Positions 1 through 9,556 of a stretch of 64,000 nt of DNA are shown here, piece after piece. The stretch is taken from contig NZ_MNPW01000004.1 in the NCBI RefSeq assembly GCF_001983175.1, positions 186,001 through 250,000 on the forward strand, read 5' to 3'. How positions within the stretch are numbered: position 1 is the first letter of the stretch; every line of letters starts with the position of its first letter. The translations under genes were made by a program, and so were the position numbers. The notes under the pieces were generated by a model that was not told the origin of the DNA, did not search any database, and saw only the letters and a list, made by a program, of their open reading frames with translations. This stretch comes from Pseudomonas cedrina subsp. cedrina (lineage in GTDB: Bacteria; Pseudomonadota; Gammaproteobacteria; Pseudomonadales; Pseudomonadaceae).

Positions 1-2
1 AC

Positions 3-2165
3 CAGGGCTCGCTGAACCACGACGCGTTGCGGGCTTCGCGCAATATCAGCCTGTTTTTCAAGGTGCATGACGCCGAGCTGGCGTTCCAGCCGGGCTGGCC
101 CCATGTGAGCAAGGTCAACGGTGAAGTGTTCGTCGAGGAGAGCGGCGTACGCATCCTGGCGAGCAAGGGCCAGTTGCTCGACACCAAGGTCAAGGACATC
201 TACGTCAATATTCCCCACGCGCCTGCCGGCAAGGACAGCCATCTGTTGCTGACGGGTGGTTTTGCCGGCGGTTTGGGCGATGGCCTGAAGATCCTCCAGG
301 AAGCACCGATCGGCACGGCATCGACCTTTGCCGGCTGGAAGGGCGAGGGCGACCTGCAAGGCAATCTCGACCTGGATATTCCGTTGGCCAAGGGCGCCGA
401 GCCGAAGATCGTGGTGGACTTCAAGACCGATAAGGCGCGCCTGCAACTGGCGGAGCCCACCCTTGACCTGACCCAGCTCAAGGGCGATTTCCGCTTTGAC
501 AGCACCAAGGGCCTCAGTGGCCAGAACATCACGGCCCAGGCGTTCGACCGGCCGATCACCGCGCAGATCTTTGCCGACGGCAAGCCGGGCACTGTCAGCA
601 CGCGCGTGGTTGCCAAGGGCCAGGTAACGGTCAAGCGGCTGACGGACTGGCTGAACGTCACTCAGCCGTTGCCGGCCTCCGGTGATATTCCCTACCAGTT
701 GCAACTGGACCTGAGCGGCGCCGACAGCCAACTGATGGTCAGCTCGAACCTCAAGGGCGTGGCGGTGGATTTGCCCGCGCCGTTCGGCATGCCAGCCAGC
801 CAGGGCCGTGACAGCGTATTTCGCATGACTCTGCAGGGCGCCGAGCGCCGTTATTGGTTCGATTACGGCGAATTGGCGAATTTTACTTTTGCCGCGCCGC
901 CGGACAAATTCAATGATGGCCGGGGAGAGCTGTTCCTCGGTGATGGCGATGCGGTGCTGCCAGGTGCCAGGGGCTTGCGTATTCGCGGCGTGCTGTCGGA
1001 ACTGGATATCGATCCCTGGAGAAAGCTCGTCAACCAGTATGCCGGGAACGATCCTGGCGGCAGTGCCAAGCAATTGCTCAGCGGCGCCGATTTCAAGGTG
1101 GGCAAGCTGACCGGTTTCGGCACCCAGTTTGATCGGGTGAACTTGCAATTGGACCGTAAGCAGGCGGCGTGGGGCTTGCAGTTCGACAGCCAGCAGGCCA
1201 AGGGCACGGTCAACCTGCCGGACGCCAAGGGCGCACCGATTGCGATCAACCTGCAATACGTGAAACTGCCGGCGGTGGACCCGACGGTGCAGGCGGACGA
1301 AAACGCTCCGGACCCATTGGCGAGCATCGATCCGAAGGATATTCCGGCGCTGGATATCGCCATTGACCAGTTGTTCCAAGGCCCGGACCTGGTCGGCGCC
1401 TGGTCGCTGAAAATCCGCCCGACCGCCAAGGGCCTGGCGTTCACTAACCTGGACCTGGGCCTCAAGGGCATGCAGCTCAAGGGGGCCGGTGGTTGGGAGG
1501 GCGCAGCGGGCGCCAGCGGCAGTTGGTACAAGGGCCGCCTGGACGGCAAGAATATTGGTGATGTGCTCAAGGGGTGGGGTTATGCACCGACCGTCACCAG
1601 CCAGGATTTCCACCTGGACGTGGATGGTCGCTGGCCGGGTTCGCCGGCCTATGTAGGGCCCAAGCGCTTCTCGGGCAGCCTGGACGCGGCCTTTCGCAAC
1701 GGTCAGTTCGTGGAGGTGGAAGGCGGTGCCCAGGCCCTGCGGGTGTTCGGCCTGCTGAACTTCAACTCCATCGGGCGACGGTTGCGCCTGGACTTTTCCG
1801 ACTTGCTCGGCAAGGGCTTGAGCTATGACCGGGTCAAAGGCTTGCTGGCCGCCAGTGACGGTGTGTTCGTGACCCGTGAACCGATCACCATGACCGGGCC
1901 ATCGACCAACCTGGAGCTCAACGGCACCCTGGACCTGGTCGCCGACCGGGTTGACGCCAAGCTGCTGGTCACCCTGCCGGTCACCAATAACCTGCCGATC
2001 GCCGCGCTGATCGTGGGCGCGCCGGCGATTGGCGGTGCGTTGTTCCTGATCGACAAGCTGATCGGTGACCGTGTTGCGCGCTTCGCCAGCGTGCAATACA
2101 AGGTGGAAGGCCCATGGAAAGACCCGAAAATCACCTTCGACAAGCCATTTGAAAAGCCAAACTGA
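3..2165 (+). CDS. yhdP: YhdP family AsmA-like envelope protein, C-terminal part (5' truncated)
   Basis: The reading frame is already open at base 3, so the true start lies upstream and only about 720 residues of a protein usually near 1,270 are present. The visible part is the beta-rich AsmA-like/DUF3971 region, with many short amphipathic strands and no enzyme motif, ending in the typical tail with VEGPWKDPKITF. YhdP in enterobacteria is an inner-membrane-anchored bridge-like protein that helps move phospholipids to the outer membrane; the same role here is inferred. The gene order yhdP, nitrilase, tldD, darP, pmbA matches what I remember for P. aeruginosa. The nitrilase gene follows 48 bases downstream. 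Confidence 0.9.
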   Translation, partial: QGSLNHDALRASRNISLFFKVHDAELAFQPGWPHVSKVNGEVFVEESGVRILASKGQLLDTKVKDIYVNIPHAPAGKDSHLLLTGGFAGGLGDGLKILQEAPIGTASTFAGWKGEGDLQGNLDLDIPLAKGAEPKIVVDFKTDKARLQLAEPTLDLTQLKGDFRFDSTKGLSGQNITAQAFDRPITAQIFADGKPGTVSTRVVAKGQVTVKRLTDWLNVTQPLPASGDIPYQLQLDLSGADSQLMVSSNLKGVAVDLPAPFGMPASQGRDSVFRMTLQGAERRYWFDYGELANFTFAAPPDKFNDGRGELFLGDGDAVLPGARGLRIRGVLSELDIDPWRKLVNQYAGNDPGGSAKQLLSGADFKVGKLTGFGTQFDRVNLQLDRKQAAWGLQFDSQQAKGTVNLPDAKGAPIAINLQYVKLPAVDPTVQADENAPDPLASIDPKDIPALDIAIDQLFQGPDLVGAWSLKIRPTAKGLAFTNLDLGLKGMQLKGAGGWEGAAGASGSWYKGRLDGKNIGDVLKGWGYAPTVTSQDFHLDVDGRWPGSPAYVGPKRFSGSLDAAFRNGQFVEVEGGAQALRVFGLLNFNSIGRRLRLDFSDLLGKGLSYDRVKGLLAASDGVFVTREPITMTGPSTNLELNGTLDLVADRVDAKLLVTLPVTNNLPIAALIVGAPAIGGALFLIDKLIGDRVARFASVQYKVEGPWKDPKITFDKPFEKPN

Positions 2166-2213
2166 GAGCCTGTGGAGTAGCATGGCCACCTATCCTTCAG
2201 GGAGTGTCGGCCC

Positions 2214-3062
2214 ATGTCCTTTGCGGTAATTCAAATGGTCAGCCAGAGCGACGTGCTGGCCAACCTGGCCCAGGCCCGCCGTCTGATGGAGCAAGCGGCG
2301 GCGGGTGGTGCGAAGTTGGCGGTGCTGCCGGAAAACTTCGCCGCCATGGGCCGTCGCGATGTGGCCGATATCGGCCGCGCCGAAGCGCTGGGCGACGGCC
2401 CGATCCTGCCATGGTTGAAACAGACCGCCCGCGACCTCACCTTATGGATAGTCGCCGGTACTTTGCCGTTGCCACCCGAGGATCAACCGCACGCCAAGCC
2501 CAATGCCTGCTCGCTGCTGGTTGATGATCGCGGCGAGACCGTTGCCCGTTACGACAAGCTGCATTTGTTCGATGTCGATGTGGCGGACGCTCGAGGTCGC
2601 TATCGCGAGTCTGATGACTATGCTTTCGGGGGCAACGTGGTGGTCGCGGATACACCGGTCGGCCGCCTGGGGCTGACGGTATGTTACGACCTGCGCTTCC
2701 CCGAGCTCTACAGCGAGTTGCGTGCGGCGGGGGCGCAATTGATTAGCGCACCTTCGGCGTTTACGGCCGTGACCGGCGCCGCGCATTGGGATGTGCTGGT
2801 GCGTGCACGGGCCATTGAAACCCAGTGCTACCTGCTGGCGGCCGCCCAGGGCGGTGTGCATCCGGGCCCCCGGGAAACCCATGGGCACGCGGCGATTGTC
2901 GACCCGTGGGGGCGCGTGCTGGCACAACAGGACAAAGGCGAAGCGGTGTTGTTGGCCGAGCGCGATAGCAGTGAACAGGCGTCGATTCGGGCGCGCATGC
3001 CGGTGGTCAACCATCGGCGCTTTTTCTCGCAGGGCGCACAGCGGCCTGCTTCGGAACGATGA
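2214..3062 (+). CDS. Carbon-nitrogen hydrolase (nitrilase superfamily, Nit-type amidase)
   Basis: A 282-residue protein of the nitrilase superfamily. The catalytic triad can be read as Glu40 (LPENF), Lys115 (YDKLHLFD) and Cys157 ([11 protein letters not shown]). This sub-branch resembles Nit1/YbeM/NIT2 omega-amidases, several of which remove deaminated glutathione or hydrolyse alpha-keto acid amides; the exact substrate is not shown by the sequence. A purine-rich GGGAG lies upstream of the ATG. It sits 16 bases before tldD and is probably cotranscribed with yhdP and tldD. Confidence 0.92.
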   Translation: MSFAVIQMVSQSDVLANLAQARRLMEQAAAGGAKLAVLPENFAAMGRRDVADIGRAEALGDGPILPWLKQTARDLTLWIVAGTLPLPPEDQPHAKPNACSLLVDDRGETVARYDKLHLFDVDVADARGRYRESDDYAFGGNVVVADTPVGRLGLTVCYDLRFPELYSELRAAGAQLISAPSAFTAVTGAAHWDVLVRARAIETQCYLLAAAQGGVHPGPRETHGHAAIVDPWGRVLAQQDKGEAVLLAERDSSEQASIRARMPVVNHRRFFSQGAQRPASER

Positions 3063-3078
3063 ATTTAAGGCCATACCT

Positions 3079-4521
3079 ATGAGCGAGTTGTTGTCCTCAG
3101 TCAGTGAACACCTCCTGGCACCCGGTGGCGTGACCATCGAAAGTCTGCAAACCGTGCTCGGCGATCTGGCCGGGCCGGGCATTGACGCGGCCGATCTGTA
3201 TTTCCAGGGCCAGATCTCCGAGTCCTGGTCGTTGGAAGACGGGATCGTCAAGGAAGGCAGTTTCAATCTCGATCAGGGCGTCGGCGTGCGCGCGCAATCC
3301 GGCGAGAAAACCGGCTTCGCCTACAGCAACGCGATCACCCTGGAAGCCTTGGGCTTGGCGGCGCGTGCCGCGCGCTCGATTTCGCGCGCCGGGCAAAACG
3401 GCACGGTGCAGGCATTCAGCACCCAGGACGTGGCCCAGCTGTACGCACCGGATAACCCACTGGAAGTGATCAGCCGCGCGGAAAAGGTCGAGCTGCTCAA
3501 GCGTGTCGACGCGGCCACCCGTGCCCTGGACCCGCGTATCCAGCAGGTCACCGTGAGCATGGCCGGTGTGTGGGAACGTATCCTGGTGGCGTCCACCGAT
3601 GGCGGTCTGGCGGCGGATGTACGGCCGCTGGTGCGTTTCAACGTGAGTGTGATCGTTGAACAGAACGGCCATCGCGAGCGCGGCGGCCATGGCGGCGGCG
3701 GGCGTACCGACTACCGTTATTTCCTCAGTGATGACCGCGCCATGGGGTATGCCCGTGAAGCGCTGCGCCAGGCGCTGGTCAACCTGGAAGCGATTCCGGC
3801 ACCGGCGGGTACCCTGCCGGTAGTGCTGGGTTCGGGCTGGTCCGGTGTGCTGCTGCACGAAGCGGTCGGGCATGGCCTGGAAGGGGACTTCAACCGCAAG
3901 GGCAGTTCGGCCTACAGCGGGCGCATGGGCGAAATGGTTGCGTCCAAGCTCTGCACTATCGTCGATGACGGCACCCTGGCCGGGCGTCGTGGCTCGCTGA
4001 GCGTGGATGATGAGGGGACGCCAACCGAGTGCACCACCCTGATCGAAAACGGCGTGCTCAAGGGCTATATGCAAGACAAGCTCAACGCTCGCCTGATGGG
4101 GGTTGCCCGCACCGGTAACGGCCGCCGCGAATCTTATGCGCACCTGCCGATGCCACGCATGACCAATACCTACATGCTCGGTGGCCAAAGCGATCCGGCG
4201 GAAATCATCGCTTCGGTAAAGCGCGGCATCTACTGCGCCAACCTCGGTGGCGGCCAGGTGGATATCACCAGCGGCAAGTTCGTGTTTTCCACCAGCGAGG
4301 CATACCTGATCGAAGACGGCAAGATTACCGCGCCGGTCAAAGGGGCAACGTTGATCGGTAACGGCCCGGAAGCAATGAGCAAGGTGTCGATGGTCGGCAA
4401 CGACCTGTCGCTGGACAGCGGCGTGGGCACATGCGGTAAGGATGGGCAGTCGGTGCCGGTGGGTGTCGGCCAGCCAACGCTGAAGATTGATGCGATCACC
4501 GTGGGTGGCACGGGCTCGTAA
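3079..4521 (+). CDS. tldD: Metalloprotease TldD
   Basis: TldD is the zinc-bearing subunit of the TldD/TldE (PmbA) protease, which degrades unfolded peptides, matures microcin B17 in E. coli and affects CcdA stability. The protein has 480 residues, the family's usual length. The zinc site is the HEAVGH motif (His260, Glu261, His265). The frame is open far upstream into the nitrilase gene, but the ATG at 3079 ([11 protein letters not shown]) follows AAGG and gives the family N-terminus. Its partner pmbA lies at 5197, separated by darP on the other strand. Confidence 0.96.
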   Translation: MSELLSSVSEHLLAPGGVTIESLQTVLGDLAGPGIDAADLYFQGQISESWSLEDGIVKEGSFNLDQGVGVRAQSGEKTGFAYSNAITLEALGLAARAARSISRAGQNGTVQAFSTQDVAQLYAPDNPLEVISRAEKVELLKRVDAATRALDPRIQQVTVSMAGVWERILVASTDGGLAADVRPLVRFNVSVIVEQNGHRERGGHGGGGRTDYRYFLSDDRAMGYAREALRQALVNLEAIPAPAGTLPVVLGSGWSGVLLHEAVGHGLEGDFNRKGSSAYSGRMGEMVASKLCTIVDDGTLAGRRGSLSVDDEGTPTECTTLIENGVLKGYMQDKLNARLMGVARTGNGRRESYAHLPMPRMTNTYMLGGQSDPAEIIASVKRGIYCANLGGGQVDITSGKFVFSTSEAYLIEDGKITAPVKGATLIGNGPEAMSKVSMVGNDLSLDSGVGTCGKDGQSVPVGVGQPTLKIDAITVGGTGS

Positions 4522-4566
4522 ACCGTGGAGCTTCGGGTGGCGAAGACCGCCACCCACGGAAGAGGA

Positions 4567-5088
4567 TCAGCGCAGACCGCGTTGAGTCTCGTCCAGCTCT
4601 CGGATGTATTTGAAGATTTTACGGCTGGTGGCCGGCGCTTTGTTATGCGCCTGCTCATGCTGGGCCTGACGGATCAGGGAGCGCAGTTGCTGGCGGTCCG
4701 CATCCGGATAGTCCAGCACGAATTTCTCCAGCACGGCGTCATCGCCCTCAATCAGGCGGTCACGCCAACGCTCCAGGTTATGGAAGCGTTCGTTGTACTG
4801 GCGAGTGGAGGCATCGGTTTGATCAAGCAAGGCCAGAATGGCGTCAGTGTCCTGATCGCGCATCAGTTTGCCGATAAACATGATGTGCCGTTTACGCGCG
4901 ATATTCGCGGTGTGCTTGGGCGCATCCGCCAAAGCCCGGCGCATTTCGTCGGTCAACGGCAGTTTTGCAATCAAATCCTTCTTGAGCGTTGTAAGGCGCT
5001 CGCCGAGGTCAACCAGAGCATGCAGCTCACGTTTGACCTGGGTTTTGCTTTTCTCCCCATCGAGGGAGTCGTCGTAAGAATCAACCAT
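4567..5088 (-). CDS. darP: Ribosome biogenesis factor DarP (YjgA, DUF615)
   Basis: A 173-residue, highly charged, mostly helical protein of the YjgA/DUF615 family, now called DarP, which associates with late 50S ribosomal precursors. The family signatures [10 protein letters not shown] near the N-terminus and [22 protein letters not shown] near the C-terminus are split by a helical hairpin. A start 5 codons upstream is possible, but MVDSYDDS fits the family better. It is convergent with tldD (45-base gap) and divergent from pmbA, so it has its own promoter inside the tldD-pmbA interval, an arrangement typical of pseudomonads. Confidence 0.92.
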   Translation of the reverse strand: MVDSYDDSLDGEKSKTQVKRELHALVDLGERLTTLKKDLIAKLPLTDEMRRALADAPKHTANIARKRHIMFIGKLMRDQDTDAILALLDQTDASTRQYNERFHNLERWRDRLIEGDDAVLEKFVLDYPDADRQQLRSLIRQAQHEQAHNKAPATSRKIFKYIRELDETQRGLR

Positions 5089-5196
5089 GGTGGCAGTCCG
5101 CAAAGAAACGCCGCCATGATAACCAGTCGGGGGCCGCTTGTCCGGCCCGGTCGCTCGATGGCCTTAACCGAAAGCAGAATTTGAGTGGAGAAAACC

Positions 5197-6543
5197 ATGA
5201 GTGCAGCCCAAAGCGTCGGTCCGCAAGCGTTACCGGCACTGCAGGAACAAGTCGAGCAGATCCTTGCCGAGGCCAAGCGCCAGGGGGCCAGCGCCTGTGA
5301 AGTGGCGGTGTCGCTGGAGCAAGGGCTGTCGACGTCGGTCCGTCAGCGGGAAGTGGAAACCGTTGAGTTCAATCGCGACCAAGGGTTCGGCATCACCTTG
5401 TATGTAGGGCAGCGCAAAGGGTCGGCGAGTACCTCGGCCAGCGGCCCGGAGGCGATCCGCGAAACCGTGGCCGCTGCATTGGCCATCGCCAAGCACACCT
5501 CCGAAGATGAAAGCTCAGGCTTGGCCGACAAGGCGCTGATGGCCCAGGACCTGCAGGATTTCGATCTGTTCCACGCTTGGGACATCACGCCAGAGCAGGC
5601 CATCGAGCAGGCTTTGGTCTGCGAAGCGGCGGCATTCGACGCCGATGCCCGCATCAAGAACGCTGATGGCACCACGTTGAGTACCCATCAGGGTTGCCGC
5701 GTGTACGGCAACAGCCATGGTTTTATCGGCGGTTATGCTTCCACGCGCCATAGCCTGAGCTGTGTAATGATCGCCGAGGCCAATGGTCAGATGCAGCGCG
5801 ATTACTGGTACGACGTGAACCGCCAGGGCGACCTGCTCGCTGACCCAGTCAGCATTGGCCAGCGTGCCGCGCAACGTGCGGCGAGTCGGCTGGGCGCCCG
5901 CCCGGTGCCAACCTGTGAAGTGCCGGTGCTGTTTTCCGCAGAGTTGGCCGGTGGGTTGTTCGGCAGTTTCCTGGGGGCGATTTCCGGTGGCAACCTGTAC
6001 CGCAAGTCGTCGTTCCTCGAGGGTGCGATCGGCCAGAAACTGTTTCCAGAGTGGCTGACCATTGACGAACGCCCCCACCTGATGCGCGCCATGGGCAGCA
6101 CATCGTTCGACGGCGATGGCCTGGCGACTTACGCGAAGCCTTTCGTCGAGAACGGCGAGTTGGTTTCCTACGTATTGAGCACCTATTCCGGCCGCAAACT
6201 CGGCCTGCCAAGCACTGCCAATTCCGGCGGCGTGCACAACCTGTTCGTCACCCATGGCGAGGAAGACCAGGCCGCCCTGTTGCGGCGCATGGGGCGTGGC
6301 CTGCTGGTGACCGAATTGATGGGCCATGGCTTGAACATGGTCACGGGTGATTACTCCCGTGGTGCCGCGGGTTTCTGGGTGGAAAACGGCGAGATTCAGT
6401 TTGCCGTCCAGGAGGTGACCATCGCCGGCAACATGCGCGACATGTTCAGGCAGATCGTTGCAGTGGGTAATGACTTGGAACTGCGCAGCAACATTCGCAC
6501 AGGTTCGGTGTTGATCGAGCGGATGACCGTCGCCGGTAGCTGA
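5197..6543 (+). CDS. pmbA: Metalloprotease subunit PmbA/TldE
   Basis: A 448-residue homologue of TldD that lacks the HExxxH zinc motif: the matching region reads FGSFLGAISGGN. It forms the heterodimeric TldD/TldE protease, in which TldE contributes to the substrate channel. The N-terminal and C-terminal beta-rich domains are both complete (ending GSVLIERMTVAGS). The ATG at 5197 is preceded by GGAG with good spacing; a GTG four codons earlier overlaps that ribosome binding site and is less likely. A strong terminator follows directly. Confidence 0.95.
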   Translation: MSAAQSVGPQALPALQEQVEQILAEAKRQGASACEVAVSLEQGLSTSVRQREVETVEFNRDQGFGITLYVGQRKGSASTSASGPEAIRETVAAALAIAKHTSEDESSGLADKALMAQDLQDFDLFHAWDITPEQAIEQALVCEAAAFDADARIKNADGTTLSTHQGCRVYGNSHGFIGGYASTRHSLSCVMIAEANGQMQRDYWYDVNRQGDLLADPVSIGQRAAQRAASRLGARPVPTCEVPVLFSAELAGGLFGSFLGAISGGNLYRKSSFLEGAIGQKLFPEWLTIDERPHLMRAMGSTSFDGDGLATYAKPFVENGELVSYVLSTYSGRKLGLPSTANSGGVHNLFVTHGEEDQAALLRRMGRGLLVTELMGHGLNMVTGDYSRGAAGFWVENGEIQFAVQEVTIAGNMRDMFRQIVAVGNDLELRSNIRTGSVLIERMTVAGS

Positions 6544-6562
6544 TCCTTCCAGCGCTTCACCC

Positions 6563-6600
6563 AAAGGCGCGCCATCTTAAAGATGGCGCGCCTTTCTTTT
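6563..6600 (+). terminator. Rho-independent terminator after pmbA
   Basis: A 16-bp perfect stem (AAAGGCGCGCCATCTT with its complement) with a one-base nominal loop is followed by CTTTT. It separates pmbA from the Fur-regulated fagA operon. The stem ends in A and T runs on either side, so it may work in both directions. Confidence 0.9.
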
Positions 6601-6639
6601 TGCGTGTGTGACAAGGGATTATCACGCCACCCTTGTTTT

Positions 6640-6675
6640 GATTCTTAATATCATTTAATAATAAATCTCATTACC
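6640..6675 (+). promoter_or_regulatory. Putative tandem Fur boxes upstream of fagA
   Basis: An AT-rich block just before fagA contains two overlapping matches to the 19-bp Fur consensus GATAATGATAATCATTATC: 6640-6658 (11 of 19 by eye) and 6657-6675 (13 of 19 by eye). The P. aeruginosa fagA-fumC-orfX-sodA operon is known to be repressed by Fur with iron, so a Fur operator is expected here. The matches were made by hand and no score was computed. Confidence 0.65.
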
Positions 6676-6690
6676 GAATGAGTGTGGATC

Positions 6691-7086
6691 ATGAAGCCTG
6701 TCCTGCATGAGGATCCTTATCTTGAGAGCTGGCGCTGGATGAGTCGCCAGATTCGTTGCGGCCTCGAGCCCGACGAGCCGCGCCTGATCGAACACTACCT
6801 CAGTGAGGGCCGCTACCTGGCGTGTTGCACCGCCACCCATCCGTGGACGATCGCTGAAACCTCGTTCCGTCTGCTACTCGATACCGCCAGCGATATCGCG
6901 TTGCCCTGGCATTGGCGTTCCATGTGCCTGGATCAGGCCTGGCGCCCACTGCGCGATCTGGAAAAGCTCTCCCACTGTGCCTGCCGCCTCAAGCGCTGGC
7001 AGACCTTCGCCTGGCAATTGGCTACGTGCCAATTGCTGCCTTCCCTTTCCGTTACTGACCTGGTCCAAGGATCCTCCGATGAGTAA
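6691..7086 (+). CDS. fagA: FagA (Fur-associated gene A) protein
   Basis: A 131-residue cytosolic protein rich in Trp, Cys and Arg, recognised by its position and by the conserved opening MKPVLHEDPYLESWRW. In P. aeruginosa fagA is the first gene of the iron-repressed operon fagA-fumC-orfX-sodA. Its biochemical function is unknown. The ATG at 6691 is 15 bases after the Fur-like sites, which means those sites overlap or follow the promoter. The 3' end overlaps the fumC start by 8 bases, so translation is probably coupled. Confidence 0.88.
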   Translation: MKPVLHEDPYLESWRWMSRQIRCGLEPDEPRLIEHYLSEGRYLACCTATHPWTIAETSFRLLLDTASDIALPWHWRSMCLDQAWRPLRDLEKLSHCACRLKRWQTFAWQLATCQLLPSLSVTDLVQGSSDE

Positions 7087-8455
7087 TACCCGTATCGAAC
7101 GCGACAGCATGGGCGAACTGCAGGTGCCCGCCGAGGCTTTGTACGGCGCCCAGACCCAGCGCGCGGTAAACAATTTCCCGATCAGTCATCAACCCATGCC
7201 GGCGCAATTCATTCGCGCATTGATCCTGGCCAAGGCCGCCGCCGCCAAGGTCAACGTCGACCTCGAGCAAATCAGCGCAGGGCAGGGCAAGGCTATCGTC
7301 GATGCCGCCCAAGGTTTGCTCGAAGGTGATTTCATGCGGCACTTCCCGGTGGATATCTTCCAGACCGGTTCCGGCACCAGCTCCAACATGAATGCCAACG
7401 AGGTGATTGCGACCCTCGCGACCCGTTTGCTGGGCGAGCCGGTAAACCCCAACGATCACGTGAACTGCGGCCAAAGCAGCAACGACATCATTCCGACCAC
7501 TATCCACGTCAGTGCCGCGCTGGTGCTGCATGAGCATACGCTGCCGGCCTTGCTGCACCTGGTTCAGGTGATCGAGCAAAAAGCCGAAGAGGTCCACCCG
7601 TTCATCAAGACCGGCCGCACGCACCTGATGGACGCCATGCCGGTGCGCATGAGCCAGGTGCTCAACGGCTGGGCGCAGCAGCTCAAGGCCAACATCGGGC
7701 ACTTGCAGGACCTGCTGCCAAGCCTGCAAGCGCTGGCCCAGGGCGGCACGGCGGTCGGCACCGGAATCAACGCACACCCGCAGTTCGCCGCGCGTTTCAG
7801 CCAGCAATTGAGCACCCTGACCGGCGTGACCTTCACCCCAGGCAAGAACCTGTTTGCGCTGATCGGCTCCCAGGACACCGCCGTTGCCGTCTCCGGCCAG
7901 TTGAAGGCCACCGCCGTGTCGCTGATGAAGATTGCCAACGATTTGCGCTGGATGAACTCCGGCCCGCTCGCCGGCCTCGGTGAAATCGAACTCGAAGCCC
8001 TGCAACCGGGCTCCTCGATCATGCCCGGCAAGGTCAACCCGGTGATCCCGGAAGCGACCGCCATGGTCGCCGCGCAGGTCATCGGCAACGATACGGTGAT
8101 CACCGTCGCCGGCCAGTCTGGCAATTTCGAGCTGAACGTGATGCTGCCGATCATCGCCCAGAACCTGCTCAGCAGTCTCCAATTGCTGGCCAATGCCAGC
8201 CGTTTGCTGGCAGACAAGGCCATTGCCAGTTTCAAGGTCAATGAAGCCAAGCTCAAGGAGGCGTTATCGCGCAACCCGATCCTGGTCACCGCACTCAATC
8301 CGATCATCGGTTACCAAAAGGCTGCCGAGATTGCCAAGACGGCCTATCAGCAGGGCCGCCCGGTGATTGATGTCGCCCTCGAGCACACCGACTTGCCGCG
8401 CAGCCAACTGGAAATCCTGCTGGATCCGGAAAAGCTCACGGCTGGTGGCGTGTAA
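7079..8455 (+). CDS. fumC: Class II fumarate hydratase FumC
   Basis: A 458-residue iron-independent fumarase that interconverts fumarate and malate in the TCA cycle. The fumarase/aspartase signature GSSIMPGKVNP is at residues 311-321 and the substrate-loop GSGTSSNMN is near residue 100. Making this iron-free enzyme under Fur control lets the cell keep the TCA cycle running when the iron-sulfur fumarase fails in low iron or superoxide stress, which fits its place between fagA and sodA. GGATCCTCC supplies a weak ribosome binding site inside the end of fagA. Confidence 0.97.
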   Translation: MSNTRIERDSMGELQVPAEALYGAQTQRAVNNFPISHQPMPAQFIRALILAKAAAAKVNVDLEQISAGQGKAIVDAAQGLLEGDFMRHFPVDIFQTGSGTSSNMNANEVIATLATRLLGEPVNPNDHVNCGQSSNDIIPTTIHVSAALVLHEHTLPALLHLVQVIEQKAEEVHPFIKTGRTHLMDAMPVRMSQVLNGWAQQLKANIGHLQDLLPSLQALAQGGTAVGTGINAHPQFAARFSQQLSTLTGVTFTPGKNLFALIGSQDTAVAVSGQLKATAVSLMKIANDLRWMNSGPLAGLGEIELEALQPGSSIMPGKVNPVIPEATAMVAAQVIGNDTVITVAGQSGNFELNVMLPIIAQNLLSSLQLLANASRLLADKAIASFKVNEAKLKEALSRNPILVTALNPIIGYQKAAEIAKTAYQQGRPVIDVALEHTDLPRSQLEILLDPEKLTAGGV

Positions 8456-8482
8456 TCACCGACCCTGCTTTGGAGGCTCACC

Positions 8483-8911
8483 ATGGAGCACTGGAAACGT
8501 ACGATCGAACGGGCCAATCGCTGTTTTATGGCGGGCGAACTGGTGGATGCTCGCGAGGCCTACTTGCAAGCCCTGGCCCTGGCCCAAGTGTTGTTCGAAC
8601 GCTGGGCGGACGCCGACGAAGCAGTGGCGGCCTGCGTCATTTCCCATCACAACCTGGCGGATCTGCACCTGCGCCTGAACCAGCCGGAAGAGAGCGCCGA
8701 ATACCTCTGTGCGATCCACCAGCGCCTGCTGCAAACCATGCAGGACTCGCGGTTGAGCCCGCAATTGCGCGAAGCAGCCCTGCGTCAGAGCAGCAAGACT
8801 TACGTCGAGCTGTTGAACTTCATCAGCGATCACGGTGAGTACCCGCGCACCCATCGCTTGCTGGGTGGCGCTGCGGTGCAACCGACCACTTCCCACTACG
8901 GAGCACATTGA
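8483..8911 (+). CDS. Conserved hypothetical of the fumC-sodA operon (OrfX)
   Basis: A 142-residue helical protein between fumC and sodA. The gene at this place in P. aeruginosa is known only as orfX. The sequence resembles a pair of TPR-like helical hairpins ([40 protein letters not shown]), so a protein-binding role is possible but not shown. GGAGG is 8 bases before the ATG at 8483. The stop codon is 1 base before the sodA ATG, so it is part of the same transcript. Confidence 0.87.
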   Translation: MEHWKRTIERANRCFMAGELVDAREAYLQALALAQVLFERWADADEAVAACVISHHNLADLHLRLNQPEESAEYLCAIHQRLLQTMQDSRLSPQLREAALRQSSKTYVELLNFISDHGEYPRTHRLLGGAAVQPTTSHYGAH

Positions 8912-8912
8912 G

Positions 8913-9524
8913 ATGACTTACACCTTGCCTGCCTTGCCTTACGCCTACGACGCCCTGGAACCGCATATCGATGCGCAGACCATGGAGATCCACTACACCA
9001 AGCACCACCAGACCTACATCAACAACCTCAACGCGGCCGTAGAAGGCACCGAGTTTGCGGGCTGGCCGGTGGAGAAGCTGGTGTCCAGCGTGCAGCAGCT
9101 GCCGGAAAAAATGCGCGCTGCGGTGATCAACCAAGGTGGCGGCCACGCCAACCATTCGTTGTTCTGGGCGGTGATGTCGCCCAAGGGCGGCGGTAAACCC
9201 GAGGGCGAGCTGGGCAAGGCGATCGACGAGCAGTTGGGTGGATTCGACAGCTTCAAGGAAGCATTCACCAAGGCGGCCCTGACCCGTTTCGGCAGCGGCT
9301 GGGCGTGGCTGAGCGTCACCCCGCAAAAGACCCTGGTGGTGGAAAGCAGCGGTAACCAGGACAGTCCGCTGATGAACGGTAATACGCCGATCCTCGGCCT
9401 GGACGTCTGGGAGCACGCCTACTACCTGCTGTATCAGAACCGCCGCCCCGAATACATCAATGCCTTCTACAGTGTTATCAACTGGCCGGAAGTTGCCGCG
9501 CGCTATCAGGCCGCTGTTGCCTGA
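8913..9524 (+). CDS. sodA: Manganese superoxide dismutase SodA
   Basis: A 203-residue superoxide dismutase. Metal ligands read as His27, His81, Asp164 and His168. The manganese type is indicated by [10 protein letters not shown] (Gly rather than Gln in the first marker) and by Gln149 in GNQDSPLM, where iron enzymes usually have Ala. Iron starvation through Fur would raise the Mn enzyme when the iron enzyme cannot be loaded. It is the last gene of the fagA operon, and the ZIP transporter gene follows 32 bases later, so metal uptake may be coexpressed. Confidence 0.97.
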   Translation: MTYTLPALPYAYDALEPHIDAQTMEIHYTKHHQTYINNLNAAVEGTEFAGWPVEKLVSSVQQLPEKMRAAVINQGGGHANHSLFWAVMSPKGGGKPEGELGKAIDEQLGGFDSFKEAFTKAALTRFGSGWAWLSVTPQKTLVVESSGNQDSPLMNGNTPILGLDVWEHAYYLLYQNRRPEYINAFYSVINWPEVAARYQAAVA

Positions 9525-9556
9525 CTTCAACCTCATAACAAGATCTAAGGCCGACT

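Noticed and set aside
3097..4557. Long open frame of 486 codons on the minus strand
   Set aside because: It lies exactly opposite tldD, whose zinc motif and family length are clear. Long antisense frames are expected in GC-rich coding DNA. No domain is seen.
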